DNA of 64,000 nucleotides from Prevotella sp. UBA6447 (GCA_002437115.1 DJOD01000042.1:9754-73753); one strand, 5' to 3'. Positions 51,857 through 61,051 are shown, numbered from the stretch's first letter. Made by a program: numbers and translations. Notes: a model not told the origin generated them from the letters alone.

Positions 51857-53272
51857 TTACTGATATGATTTCGTTATGGTGGCACCTGGATAGTAGTGCG
51901 TCAGAATCTCGTCGTAGGTGTATCCTTGCTCGCCCATCACGGCCGCGCCTATCTGGCAAAGACCCACCCCGTGACCCCATCCCGCTCCTGTAAGCAAGAA
52001 ACGTGCAGGGATGCCTTGGCTGTCGATGCCTTGCCTGTCAACGACAAAAGCCGAACTGTAAAGGTGCGTCTTGCTCAACGCACGCCGTATCTCCAGCTCC
52101 TTGCCGATGGTGAGCGTGCGACGGGTACCTACAATCTTCAGTGTAACGATGCGCCCGCTCTTGCCACGTGACGTTGGCACCAAGTCGATGATGGAGCCAA
52201 AGTCGATGTGCAGCTTATTGCTGAGCAGCGTAGCCAGCTCCTGCTGGGTGTAGGCCACTTGCCATCGGTAGAAGTCGGTAGTCTCTTGGTCATAATCGTT
52301 GAGCACTTGCGAGAGGATGGCCTTGTCGGTCGTGTTACAGAAGCTCTCAGGCCTTGAGCGAATCCAGCGCTCGGCCTGCTCCTCCTGTGTGAGGTCGGGC
52401 AGGGTGGGGGTGTCCTTTCCGGCAGAAGCCAAGGTGGCCAGCCGGGGTGGCAGCCTGTCGGCTACAGCGCGAAGGTAACTCTTGGCACTGTCCTCCCAGC
52501 AATACTGGAATTCCTCGGTGGCGCCGCCGCAACACTTTGAAAAACGCGTGTCGCAAATGGCACCGTCGGCCGTCAGGATTTGGCCGCGTGTTTGCCGGAT
52601 GGCTTCGGCCACATGTACGCTGGTTTCCTTTGTGATGCCCTGGTAACGCTGGCAATGGTCGTCGGCACACACGTCGAAGAGGGTGTGGTCTTCACGGTCG
52701 TACCAACGGATGAGCGTGTCGTGTCCTTCTACAAACGAGGGACGGAGAGTCGTGGTGGAGGTGGTAGCCTGTCGCTTTTTCATCTGGGCCAACAACCACG
52801 ACCGTGAGATAACAGCATGCGCCTTGAGCAGTTGTAGGCTTGATGTGGCGCTCATCTCGCTTGATATGACACTTTCGAGATATAGCTCCACGGGCAGCTC
52901 GTTGATTGCCAGCACGTTGCTGCCATCCACCACGAGCCGTAGGATGCCAAGAAACGTTTGCGTCTCATTGCGTTGCCAGTGGAAGTTGATGCCGATGGTT
53001 ACGTCTTTCAGGGAGAAAGACGCGTCGGGGACGCTTGGACAGAAGGTCAACTCACGATAGCGACCTCCATTCCATGCGATGGCACCCCCAGAGATCTCTG
53101 CCACCTGGTCACCTTTGGCTTGCATACCGTTTATGGCGTATGGCTTGTTGAGCGCAAAACTGATGCGCTTGCCGCTGACGATGCCCACTGTGACGTGAGG
53201 CTCCTGCATGGAGATAGCTGTATGTGCTGGTAGGTATGTATGCTTGTTTTGTGTTGTCGGATTCGGTCTCAT
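51857..53272 (-). CDS. SpoIID/LytB-domain protein
   Basis: 471 residues from the ATG at 53270-53272. An alternative ATG at 53207-53209 (MQEPHVTVGIVSG) would give 450 and fits the family N-terminus better. The SpoIID domain includes VELYLESVISSEMSATSSLQLLKAHAVISRSW (about 150-181), an active-site segment with the conserved Glu, then YRWQVAYTQQELATLL and the end GWGHGVGLCQIGAAVMGEQG. SpoIID enzymes are lytic transglycosylases that act on denuded glycan strands. No signal peptide is obvious. It lies upstream of the AmpG-like permease, 15 bases apart, so the pair may link glycan cutting to muropeptide recycling. Confidence 0.88.
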   Translation of the reverse strand: MRPNPTTQNKHTYLPAHTAISMQEPHVTVGIVSGKRISFALNKPYAINGMQAKGDQVAEISGGAIAWNGGRYRELTFCPSVPDASFSLKDVTIGINFHWQRNETQTFLGILRLVVDGSNVLAINELPVELYLESVISSEMSATSSLQLLKAHAVISRSWLLAQMKKRQATTSTTTLRPSFVEGHDTLIRWYDREDHTLFDVCADDHCQRYQGITKETSVHVAEAIRQTRGQILTADGAICDTRFSKCCGGATEEFQYCWEDSAKSYLRAVADRLPPRLATLASAGKDTPTLPDLTQEEQAERWIRSRPESFCNTTDKAILSQVLNDYDQETTDFYRWQVAYTQQELATLLSNKLHIDFGSIIDLVPTSRGKSGRIVTLKIVGTRRTLTIGKELEIRRALSKTHLYSSAFVVDRQGIDSQGIPARFLLTGAGWGHGVGLCQIGAAVMGEQGYTYDEILTHYYPGATITKSYQ

Positions 53273-53380
53273 GTTATAAATGAAGCTTGGTGAGCCGCTC
53301 TTTCGTTGCCGAGATTGGTCTAACCTTTGCAAAGATAGGAATTTTAGCTCACAAAATATAGTGTTTTTTCAAAAAATTTG

Positions 53381-53388
53381 TATCTTTG
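53381..53388 (+). promoter_or_regulatory. -7 element of rlmN
   Basis: TATCTTTG, a full match to TAnnTTTG, with no clear -33 box. The start codon is five bases further on, so transcription should start at or beside the ATG. Confidence 0.5.
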
Positions 53389-53393
53389 CACAG

Positions 53394-54470
53394 ATGAAGA
53401 AAAAAATGTTACTTGGCATGACGCTCGCTGAGCTGAAAGAGGTGGCCGCTTCTTTGGGCATGCCTGCTTTCACAGGAGGGCAGATGGCCAAATGGATTTA
53501 TGGCAACCACGTCAGGAGCATAGACGAAATGACCAACATCTCAAAGGCCAATCGCGCTCGGCTGGCTGAGAAATATGAGATTGGGTGTGTGCGTCCCATC
53601 GATGCGCAACATTCGAAAGACGGCACCATCAAGTATCTCTTTCCCGTTAGCACGACGCGTCCCGACGAAAGTCGGGGCGTCAGGTTTGTTGAGACGGTCT
53701 ATATTCCAGAAGATGACCGTGCGACGCTCTGCGTGTCGTGTGAGGTAGGCTGCAAGATGAACTGCCTGTTCTGCCAAACGGGCAAGCAAGGCTTTGAAGG
53801 TTATCTGACGGTGACAGACATTCTCAATCAGATATATAGCCTGCCTGAAGTGGACAAACTGACCAACATTGTCTATATGGGACAAGGCGAGCCGATGGAC
53901 AACCTTGAAAACGTGCTGCGTTCCACGGAAATTCTGACGGCAGATTACGGGTGGGCATGGAGCCCGAAACGCATCACCGTGAGCTCGGTGGGCATCAAGG
54001 GCAAGCTGCAGCGCTTTCTGGAAGAGAGCGATTGCCATGTGGCAATCAGCCTACATGCTCCAAGCCATGAGCTTCGCGCGAGACTCATGCCTGCCGAGAA
54101 AGCCATGCCCATTGACGACATAGTGGAACTTTTGCGTAATTACGACTTCGCCCATCAGCGACGCTTGTCTTTCGAGTATATAGTCTTTGGGGGCATCAAC
54201 GACACGGTGGCTCATGCGCGCCAAATAGTCAAGTTGCTGAAGGGGCTCGACTGTCGTGTCAACCTCATACGCTTCCACCAGATTCCCGATGTGCCCTTGC
54301 GAGGTAGCGATGAGCGTAAAATGGAGGAGCTTCGTGATTATCTCACAGGACATGGCCTCTTCACCACCATACGAGCTTCGCGAGGACAAGACATCTATGC
54401 GGCTTGCGGCTTGCTCAGCACCTCTAAGAAAATAGGTGAGGTGAGGCATGAAACAATGGGTGATGAGTAG
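53394..54470 (+). CDS. rlmN: 23S rRNA / tRNA adenine-C2 methyltransferase RlmN
   Basis: 358 residues from the ATG at 53394; the longer frame runs into the promoter. A radical-SAM enzyme that methylates A2503 of 23S rRNA and A37 of some tRNAs. The Cx3Cx2C cluster motif is in CEVGCKMNCLFCQTG. The N-terminal accessory domain starts LLGMTLAELKEVAASLG. The family VYMGQGEPMDN motif follows, and the C-terminal region has the resolving cysteine in ASRGQDIYAACGLL. The start is placed only five bases after a -7 box. It overlaps the next gene by 23 bases. Confidence 0.95.
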   Translation: MKKKMLLGMTLAELKEVAASLGMPAFTGGQMAKWIYGNHVRSIDEMTNISKANRARLAEKYEIGCVRPIDAQHSKDGTIKYLFPVSTTRPDESRGVRFVETVYIPEDDRATLCVSCEVGCKMNCLFCQTGKQGFEGYLTVTDILNQIYSLPEVDKLTNIVYMGQGEPMDNLENVLRSTEILTADYGWAWSPKRITVSSVGIKGKLQRFLEESDCHVAISLHAPSHELRARLMPAEKAMPIDDIVELLRNYDFAHQRRLSFEYIVFGGINDTVAHARQIVKLLKGLDCRVNLIRFHQIPDVPLRGSDERKMEELRDYLTGHGLFTTIRASRGQDIYAACGLLSTSKKIGEVRHETMGDE

Positions 54471-55497
54471 GCCTGTTGCGTGGCTCTTGGCTTGTTGGCT
54501 GCTCGCGGCTTGTACAGGGGAGAAAGGGCTTTTGCCTCCATCTGGGGGACGGCTCTATGAGGTGCTCCTTGTGGGTGACCGCGAGGGGCTCGTCAGGCAA
54601 ATGCTGGAGGCCGATGTGGAAGGCTTGCCGCAAAGTGAACCCTCGTTTGATGTTTCAGACATCGATAATGAAAAGTTCGGTGCTTCTTTGCGTCAGGCAC
54701 GCAACATTATCGTGGTTAGCATAGACCCGAAGACCTATGGTGAGGCTCGTGTTGGCTATGAAAAGAATGTGTGGGCCAAGCCGCAGATGGTGATTCATGT
54801 GGGTGCACCGTCGGCGAGTGTGCTGAGGCGGAGCGCGGTAGGGGTGGCTGCCACACTGCGTACGTTGCTCAACCGTTCGGAGGCCAACAAGAACATCGCT
54901 CTGCTAAGAAACAATCGCAACACGAAAGCAGAGAAGGCCATAAGGCAGATGTTCGGGGTCAGTATGTGGATTCCTGTTGACATGGTGGCCTGCAAACGTG
55001 GAAAAGACTTCGTTTGGCTTAGCAACAATGGGGTTGCGACAATGCAAAACATCGTTGTCTACACAGCGCCCTCAATGGCGAAGCATGGTGTGCAAGCTAC
55101 TGGTGGCCTCAAGGAATTTGTAGCTTGGCGAAACCAGGTTATGAAACAGAATATTATGGGCGAGACCGACTCTATGTGGATGACCACGGTAGGGGCTTCT
55201 GTTAGCAAAAGTCTGGTTTTCAGAAATGACGAAGACCGAAATTTGTGGCTGCGACGGCGGGAAGAGGCGCATGCCCCAATGATTCTTTTTAGAGGGTTGT
55301 GGGAAATGCGGGGCGACGATATGGGTGGTCCGTTTGTCAGCAGGCTGCTTTCGACAGATACCCGCTTCAGTCTTGAGAAAGAGAGAAGTGAAGGCGTAGT
55401 GGCCGAGGGCTTTGTTTTCGCACCAGGTAAAAGCAAACGCAATGCCATACGACGTTTGGAGGCTGTACTCTATACCTTGCAGTGGGACAAACCTTAG
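54448..55497 (+). CDS. DUF4837 family lipoprotein
   Basis: 349 residues. The signal peptide ends in the lipobox LLAACTG (Cys about 22). The rest matches DUF4837, a family of Bacteroidetes proteins of unknown function (YEVLLVGDREGLVRQML near the N-terminus, ARNIIVVSIDPKTYGEARVGYEKNVWAKPQ in the middle). The conserved order rlmN - DUF4837 - pdxA is its best clue. The start overlaps rlmN by 23 bases, which suggests coupling. Length is in the expected range. Confidence 0.88.
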   Translation: MKQWVMSRPVAWLLACWLLAACTGEKGLLPPSGGRLYEVLLVGDREGLVRQMLEADVEGLPQSEPSFDVSDIDNEKFGASLRQARNIIVVSIDPKTYGEARVGYEKNVWAKPQMVIHVGAPSASVLRRSAVGVAATLRTLLNRSEANKNIALLRNNRNTKAEKAIRQMFGVSMWIPVDMVACKRGKDFVWLSNNGVATMQNIVVYTAPSMAKHGVQATGGLKEFVAWRNQVMKQNIMGETDSMWMTTVGASVSKSLVFRNDEDRNLWLRRREEAHAPMILFRGLWEMRGDDMGGPFVSRLLSTDTRFSLEKERSEGVVAEGFVFAPGKSKRNAIRRLEAVLYTLQWDKP

Positions 55498-55586
55498 CAA
55501 GAAAGCCTCAGCAACAAGTGTGCTGTATGCTGACAGACTTAAAATCATTAAGACAAGTATATAACCATCAAGGAAATAAGCAATAT

Positions 55587-56705
55587 ATGGATAATAAAAA
55601 AATACGCGTGGCCATTACCCACGGTGACACAAATGGCATAGGCTATGAGTTGATATTCAAAGCTTTCGAGGAACCAGAGATGCTCGATATGTGCACACCC
55701 ATCATATATGGTTCGCCTAAGATCGCAACTTACCATGCCAAGGCACTTGACATGAAGGGCAATTTCACGATAGTTAATAAGGCGGAAGATGCACAAGAGG
55801 GGAAGGTTAACCTTTTGCCCGTGTTTGAAGACGAGGTGAAAGTGGAATTTGGCGTGCCTTCGCAAGATGCCAGTCGTGCGGCCGTAAAGGCGCTTGACAA
55901 AGCCATTACTGATTACAAGGACGGACTGTTCGACGTGCTTGTGACAGGCCCTATCAATAAGGACAACATGCACATTGACGGTTTCGCTTTCCCAAGCAGT
56001 GACAAGTTTATTGAGCAATGCCTTAGCGAAGGACAGAAAGCAATTGATGTCTTGGTGAACGGCAACATGAGAGTGGCATTGGTGACAGATGACGCGGCTC
56101 TGAAGGACGTGCCTGGTGCCATCACGCAAGAGGCTGTGGCTAATCGGGTTAGGGTGTTCGCTGACACCCTGCGGCGAGATTTTCGTATTTCAAGTCCGCG
56201 CATTGCCGTGCTGGCACTGAATCCCAACCATAGCGCAGAGCATCCAGGCAAAGAGGAGGCTGAGGCCATCATTCCTGCCATCCAGCAATTGGCTGAAGAC
56301 GACATCTGTGTCTTTGGCCCCTATCTTGCCGATGAATTTTTTGGCAATGGAGACTTTGCAGCGTTTGATGGCATTCTCGCCATGTATCATGACCAAGGTG
56401 TGGCTCCGTTTAACGCGTTGCTTCCGCAAGACAGCATCCATTACTTGGGAGGCTTGCCGCTTGTCTGCGCAGCTGCTGACCAAGGGCCAGCATATGCCAT
56501 CGCTGGCAAGGGCGTGGCAGATGCTACGGCTTTCAGGCATGCCATTTGGCATGCCATTGACGGTTTTCGCAACCGGGTCAGCTATGATGAGCCTTTGGCA
56601 AACCCGCTCCCCAAGCTCTACCGCGAGCGAAAGGATGAAAGTGAGAAGGTGCGATTCTCAATTCCCAAAAAACGTGAGAGCATTAGCAAAGAACAGCGTA
56701 AATGA
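55587..56705 (+). CDS. pdxA: 4-hydroxythreonine-4-phosphate dehydrogenase
   Basis: 372 residues from the ATG at 55587; the earlier frame start (55482) has an implausible N-terminus and overlaps DUF4837. PdxA oxidises 4-phospho-hydroxy-threonine in vitamin B6 synthesis. Family motifs: VAITHGDTNGIGYELI, TGPINKDNMHIDGFAFPSSD, LALNPNHSAEHPGKEE (metal-site His) and MYHDQGVAPFN (metal-site His/Asp). Length is somewhat more than the 330 of E. coli, with an extra tail of charged residues. It follows DUF4837 by 89 bases. Confidence 0.94.
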   Translation: MDNKKIRVAITHGDTNGIGYELIFKAFEEPEMLDMCTPIIYGSPKIATYHAKALDMKGNFTIVNKAEDAQEGKVNLLPVFEDEVKVEFGVPSQDASRAAVKALDKAITDYKDGLFDVLVTGPINKDNMHIDGFAFPSSDKFIEQCLSEGQKAIDVLVNGNMRVALVTDDAALKDVPGAITQEAVANRVRVFADTLRRDFRISSPRIAVLALNPNHSAEHPGKEEAEAIIPAIQQLAEDDICVFGPYLADEFFGNGDFAAFDGILAMYHDQGVAPFNALLPQDSIHYLGGLPLVCAAADQGPAYAIAGKGVADATAFRHAIWHAIDGFRNRVSYDEPLANPLPKLYRERKDESEKVRFSIPKKRESISKEQRK

Positions 56706-56824
56706 CAATAAATGGTGACGGTAGTAGTGGGCAAAGGAGCGTAAATGGAATTCGATTGTTTGACGATCGTCGTTGCTTGCGAGGAAATCCGTCTTTGATT
56801 ATTTTATAGGATAATCTCCTGAGT

Positions 56825-57853
56825 ATGAAGAAAAAATATCAGAATGGCTTCTTTGCCTTCGGCCTGTTGGTGCTCATCATCATGATCACCCAACTTGATT
56901 TTGAGCAAGTGTGGCAGGGGCTTCGCCATGCCGGTTATTGGTTCGCCGCTGTGGTCGCACTGTGGGCATTCCTATATGTGTTCAATACGGCTTCGTGGTA
57001 CCTCATCATCAAAGGTGTATGCAGCCAACATGGGACGGACAATAAGGATAACATTTCCAAGCGGCCTGCTAAAATTTCATTCTTTTGGCTTTACAAGGTT
57101 GCTGTGTCGGGATTTGCGCTCAACTATGCAACGCCTGGAGGACTCATGGGAGGTGAGCCTTACCGTATCATGGAGTTGGCACCCAAAATTGGCGCGGAGA
57201 AAGCGTCATCATCGGTCATCCTTTATGCTATGACTCATATATTCAGTCATTTTTGGTTTTGGCTGGTTTCGGTTGCCCTCTTTCTTTGCACGCAGTCTGT
57301 CAGCTTGTTGATGGCCTTGTTGATGGCTGCCATCGCTGCTTTTTGCGTGTTAGGTATCTGGTTTTTCAGTGTTGGGTATCGGACAGGATTGGCCAATAGG
57401 GTTATGAGCTTATTGAAGCATATACCATACATCAAGAAATGGGCGGAGCCTTTCGTAGAGCGGCATCGGGTACAACTGGATAATATCGACAGTCAGATTG
57501 CGGCCTTGCATAGCCAAAACCCGTATAACTTCTTAGGAGCTTTAGGGCTGGAGCTGGCTTGCCGTATCTGTTCGGCTCTTGAGATTTTCTTTATTTTGTT
57601 GGTTCTCATGCCAAGCGCTAGTTTTCTGAATTGCATCTTGGTACTTGCCTTTACTTCGTTCTTCGCCAATCTGTTGTTTTTTATGCCGCTGCAGTTGGGA
57701 GGCCGGGAAGGAGGCTTTCTCATGTCTACTACTTCATTGGGGATTAGTGCCAGCGCAGGAATCTTTGTTGCCTTGATTGTGAGAATGAGGGAACTCGTGT
57801 GGACAGGTATAGGCTTGCTGCTTATCAAGTTTCAAAAAAAAGATAAAGAATAA
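56825..57853 (+). CDS. UPF0104 / lysylphosphatidylglycerol-synthase-type membrane protein
   Basis: 342 residues with 8-9 membrane spans. It matches the flippase-like transmembrane half of MprF (LPG_synthase_TM), without the soluble aminoacyl-transferase half. Markers are the central NYATPGGLMGGEPYR and the late FMPLQLGGREGGFLMSTT. Family members are thought to move lipids or glycolipids. It lies between pdxA (119-base gap) and the sigma-54 activator, in a conserved Bacteroidetes order. The substrate is unknown. Confidence 0.85.
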   Translation: MKKKYQNGFFAFGLLVLIIMITQLDFEQVWQGLRHAGYWFAAVVALWAFLYVFNTASWYLIIKGVCSQHGTDNKDNISKRPAKISFFWLYKVAVSGFALNYATPGGLMGGEPYRIMELAPKIGAEKASSSVILYAMTHIFSHFWFWLVSVALFLCTQSVSLLMALLMAAIAAFCVLGIWFFSVGYRTGLANRVMSLLKHIPYIKKWAEPFVERHRVQLDNIDSQIAALHSQNPYNFLGALGLELACRICSALEIFFILLVLMPSASFLNCILVLAFTSFFANLLFFMPLQLGGREGGFLMSTTSLGISASAGIFVALIVRMRELVWTGIGLLLIKFQKKDKE

Positions 57854-57867
57854 AAACAATGGCCACT

Positions 57868-57899
57868 TTTGTGGGTTTCTTGGAAAATGTGTAATTTTG
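57868..57899 (+). promoter_or_regulatory. Promoter of the sigma-54 activator gene
   Basis: TTTG (57868-57871), 20 bases, TAATTTTG (57892-57899). A perfect match. The ATG at 57907 is only seven bases further, so the message may be leaderless. Confidence 0.75.
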
Positions 57900-57906
57900 T
57901 CAGGCA

Positions 57907-59157
57907 ATGAATACGTCAGAACTTCAAAAGATAAAGCAACGGTATAATATCGTTGGCAACAGTGAAGGGCTATGCCATGCCTTGGACGTGGCCTTGCAAG
58001 TGGCTCCCACCGATTTGAGCGTGCTCATCGTCGGAGAGAGTGGCGTGGGTAAGGAAATAGTGCCAAGGGTCATACATGACAATTCGCCCAGAAGAAGGGA
58101 GCGCTATTTCGCCATCAATTGTGGATCGATCCCTGAAGGGACTATCGACAGTGAGCTCTTCGGCCATGAAAAAGGTGCTTACACGGGTGCTATTGGTGAG
58201 AGTGATGGATACTTCGGCGTAGCCAATAAAGGCACAATATTCCTTGATGAGGTTGGTGAGTTGCCTATGGCCACACAGGCGCGTTTGCTCAGGGTGCTTG
58301 AGACAGGCGAATACATCCGGGTGGGAGGCCAGGAAATACGCAAGACGGATGTGAGAATCGTGGCCGCCACAAATGTTAACATGAGGAAGGCCATTTCGGA
58401 GGGGCGATTCCGTGAGGATCTCTATTATCGTCTGAACACCATACCTATCCAAATGCCCCCGTTGCGTGATAGGGGAGAGGATATTTTGTTGCTGTTCAGG
58501 CTCTTTGCCATGCAGATGGCCGACAAGTACAGACTCCCGAAAATTACGTTGACCGAGGAGGCCAAGAAGATGATGCTGCAGTACAAATGGCCTGGAAATG
58601 TGCGACAACTAAAAAACATCACGGAGCAGATGTCTGTGTTGAGCGAGCAGAGGGAGATTGGGGTGGAAACATTGCGACGTTTTATCCCGCAAGACCCGGA
58701 AAGCACGGAGCTGACAATCACGAAAACATCTGGTGAACACTCTTATGAGAGCGAAAGGGAAATCTTGTATAAGATTCTCTATGAGTTGAGGGGAAATATA
58801 TCCGACCTTAGGCGTGACGTGTCCAACCTTCGCAAGCAGATTGACGAGACGCGCGATTTGAAAGAGGTGGCGGGGCGCTTTTCGACGAGCTTCATTGGGG
58901 CAGGCAAGACGCCCGTTCCTGCCGTCGCCAATGACATCCCTGGTGTTTCGGCGTACACAACGTCAGCACAGGACGCTGAGGCGGAAGAAATCAAATCAGA
59001 ACCGGAATGTCTCAACTTGAATGACCTTGGACGCCAAATGGTTGAAAAGGCACTTGAGCGTAATGAAGGGAACAGAAAAAAAGCTGCGCAGGAGTTGGGC
59101 ATATCCGATAGGACACTCTACCGCCGTATTAAGCAGTATGGGTTAGACAAGAAATAA
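57907..59157 (+). CDS. Sigma-54-dependent transcriptional activator (no receiver domain)
   Basis: 416 residues. The AAA+ domain starts almost at the N-terminus, so there is no receiver or sensor domain. Walker A is GESGVGKE (residues about 43-50), the sigma-54 contact loop is GAYTGA (the usual GAFTGA with Phe to Tyr, about 92-97), and Walker B is GTIFLDEVGELP (about 111-122). The arginine-finger stretch is in FREDLYYRLNTIPIQMPPLRDR. A coiled-coil linker (about 285-320) leads to a Fis-type helix-turn-helix (RNEGNRKKAAQELGISDRTLYRRIKQYG). A bacterial enhancer-binding protein whose signal and target are unknown. The lptE gene starts 19 bases downstream. Confidence 0.93.
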   Translation: MNTSELQKIKQRYNIVGNSEGLCHALDVALQVAPTDLSVLIVGESGVGKEIVPRVIHDNSPRRRERYFAINCGSIPEGTIDSELFGHEKGAYTGAIGESDGYFGVANKGTIFLDEVGELPMATQARLLRVLETGEYIRVGGQEIRKTDVRIVAATNVNMRKAISEGRFREDLYYRLNTIPIQMPPLRDRGEDILLLFRLFAMQMADKYRLPKITLTEEAKKMMLQYKWPGNVRQLKNITEQMSVLSEQREIGVETLRRFIPQDPESTELTITKTSGEHSYESEREILYKILYELRGNISDLRRDVSNLRKQIDETRDLKEVAGRFSTSFIGAGKTPVPAVANDIPGVSAYTTSAQDAEAEEIKSEPECLNLNDLGRQMVEKALERNEGNRKKAAQELGISDRTLYRRIKQYGLDKK

Positions 59158-59176
59158 ATATTCAGAGAGGTTGAGG

Positions 59177-59686
59177 ATGAAGCACAGATTGTCATATCTT
59201 TCAGTTGTTTTTTTATTGCTGCTCGCGGCATGCAGTGTCAGTTACAAGTTCAATGGAGCCAGCATAGATTACACCACGACAAAGACCATACAGATTGCTG
59301 ATTTCCCGATACGTAGCAGCTATGTGTGGGGGCCAATGGGACCCATCTTCAATAACCAGCTGAAGGATGTCTTTGCCAATCACACGCGATTGCGACAGGT
59401 GAAGCGCAATGGCGACTTGGTTATAGAGGGCGAAATCACACAGTATTCGCAGCGCAACAAGTCGGTGTCAAGCGAAGGATATTCCGCGCAGACGGAACTG
59501 TCAATAACAGTTAACGTGAGGTTCACTAACAACAATAACCACAATGAAGACTTTGAACGGTCGTTCACTGCATCTAAGAGTTATGAGACCACGAAAAGTT
59601 TAAACAGCGTGCAGGAAGAGCTTGTCACGCAGATGTGTAAGGACTTGACGGAACAGATTTTCAACGCCACGGTCGCCAATTGGTAA
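59177..59686 (+). CDS. lptE: LptE-family LPS-assembly lipoprotein
   Basis: 169 residues from the ATG at 59177; a TTG start six bases earlier would fit less well. The signal peptide ends in the lipobox LLLAACSVSY. The Bacteroidetes LptE pattern follows: YKFNGASIDYTTTKTIQIADFP, then FNNQLKDVFANHTRLRQVKRNGDLVIEGEI. LptE plugs the LptD barrel that inserts lipopolysaccharide in the outer membrane. No lptD is near. It lies 19 bases after the sigma-54 activator. Confidence 0.88.
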   Translation: MKHRLSYLSVVFLLLLAACSVSYKFNGASIDYTTTKTIQIADFPIRSSYVWGPMGPIFNNQLKDVFANHTRLRQVKRNGDLVIEGEITQYSQRNKSVSSEGYSAQTELSITVNVRFTNNNNHNEDFERSFTASKSYETTKSLNSVQEELVTQMCKDLTEQIFNATVANW

Positions 59687-59778
59687 CAAGGTGCTGGCAT
59701 GTGTTGCCGATGAGCAGGATTGAACGTCAGTCGGCAGAGGCTTTCTCTTGTCATATATGATTTATTACCCGAATCAAC

Positions 59779-60540
59779 ATGGATATAGCGCAACTTATTA
59801 AACAGCCCGATTTGCTTGACCGCGAGACCCTCTACGATCTCCGAAGTCTTCTTGCGCTGTATCCTTATTATCAAACCGCACGCTTGCTCCTTTTGCAAAA
59901 TCTCTATTTGTTGCACGATCCCACGTTTGATGAGGAGTTGCGCCGGGCTGCTATTTATATTACAGACCGCAAGGTGATATTCAATCTTGTCGAGGCGGCA
60001 CATTACCAAATCAAGCACGCACCCGAAAAGGCGAAGGTAAACGCGAAAAAAGATTCGGAAAATCGCACCATCTCGTTGATAGACACTTTCCTTGAGTCAA
60101 TGCCTGAGGAAGGAAAGAAGGATGAGGATAAATGTAGGCGGAAACCCACTCCGGCGGATGCGGCAGTCGATTATGTGTCGTACCTCCTGGAGACGGAAAG
60201 CGAAGAGGAGAAGAAGGCGGAAAGGAACGCTGCACCCCAGTTGAAAGGACAAAATTTGATAGATAATTTCATAAATAATGAAAATGGAAAAATCAAATTG
60301 AAGGCGGATGTCGAATATGTTCCGGAAGGCGCTCAGGCTGGTTCTGAAGGTGATAAAAATGGTGACGAAAGCTATTTTACTGAGACATTGGCGAAAATTT
60401 ATATCAAACAAGGCCGATATAGTAAAGCTCTTGAAATTATTCAGCAATTAAATTTGAATTATCCGAAAAAAAATGCTTACTTTGCAGACCAAATACGTTT
60501 CTTGGAAAAGTTGATATTAAACAATAAAAACAATAAGTAA
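59779..60540 (+). CDS. Conserved Bacteroidales protein with TPR-like ends
   Basis: 253 residues, not a named family. Residues 1-85 are helical and begin MDIAQLIKQPDLLDRETLYD with a LALYPYYQTARLLLLQNLY motif. A charged, probably disordered middle follows (about 85-190). The C-terminal TPR-like hairpin (ETLAKIYIKQGRYSKALEII) ends in NYPKKNAYFADQIRFLEKLI. It lies six bases before secG, and in Bacteroidetes genomes I recall such proteins beside secG and lptE. A role at the envelope is suggested by position alone. Confidence 0.75.
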   Translation: MDIAQLIKQPDLLDRETLYDLRSLLALYPYYQTARLLLLQNLYLLHDPTFDEELRRAAIYITDRKVIFNLVEAAHYQIKHAPEKAKVNAKKDSENRTISLIDTFLESMPEEGKKDEDKCRRKPTPADAAVDYVSYLLETESEEEKKAERNAAPQLKGQNLIDNFINNENGKIKLKADVEYVPEGAQAGSEGDKNGDESYFTETLAKIYIKQGRYSKALEIIQQLNLNYPKKNAYFADQIRFLEKLILNNKNNK

Positions 60541-60546
60541 AGAATT

Positions 60547-60957
60547 ATGTACACATTATTTGTAGTTCTCATCGTCCTGGTGTCGCTGCTGATGATATTC
60601 ATCGTGCTCATTCAGGAGTCGAAGGGAGGCGGTCTTGCCAGCAACTTCTCTTCATCTAACGCCATCATGGGCGTGCGCAAGACCACTGACTTCATAGAGA
60701 AGGCCACTTGGGGGCTTGCTGCGGTTATGGTTGTTGTGAGTGTGATTTGTGCCTATACGGCTCCTCAGTCATCCGCATCGCAGAGCGTTCTCGAGAAGGC
60801 AGCCGTGGAGACTCAGTCCACGAATCCAACGAACACGCAAGGCTTCCAGGCTGGCCAGCAACAGAATGTGCCCGCTCAAGGTGCTAAGCAAGGTGGCCAG
60901 GGAGGCCAGCAGGAGGCTCCAGTTGCTCCCGCGCAGCCGGCTACGCCTGCAAAATAA
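60547..60957 (+). CDS. secG: Protein-translocase subunit SecG
   Basis: 136 residues. Two membrane helices (about 3-20 and 54-74) with the connecting IQESKGGGLASNFSSSNAIMGVRKTTDF, the SecG signature. It assists SecYEG in protein export. The C-terminal tail (from about 80) is Gln/Pro/Ala rich and low complexity, a common addition in Bacteroidetes. The gene follows the TPR-like gene by six bases. Confidence 0.95.
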   Translation: MYTLFVVLIVLVSLLMIFIVLIQESKGGGLASNFSSSNAIMGVRKTTDFIEKATWGLAAVMVVVSVICAYTAPQSSASQSVLEKAAVETQSTNPTNTQGFQAGQQQNVPAQGAKQGGQGGQQEAPVAPAQPATPAK

Positions 60958-60985
60958 TCAAAAAATGAAAAAAGTAAGGGATTTA

Positions 60986-61017
60986 TTTGGTGGTTTCAGA
61001 TAAAAACCTTACCTTTG
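60986..61017 (+). promoter_or_regulatory. Promoter of tRNA-His
   Basis: TTTG (60986-60989), 20 bases, TACCTTTG (61010-61017). A perfect match, about 35 bases before the tRNA. Confidence 0.8.
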
Positions 61018-61051
61018 CACTCGCTTTAAAACACTAAGGCAACCAACATAC

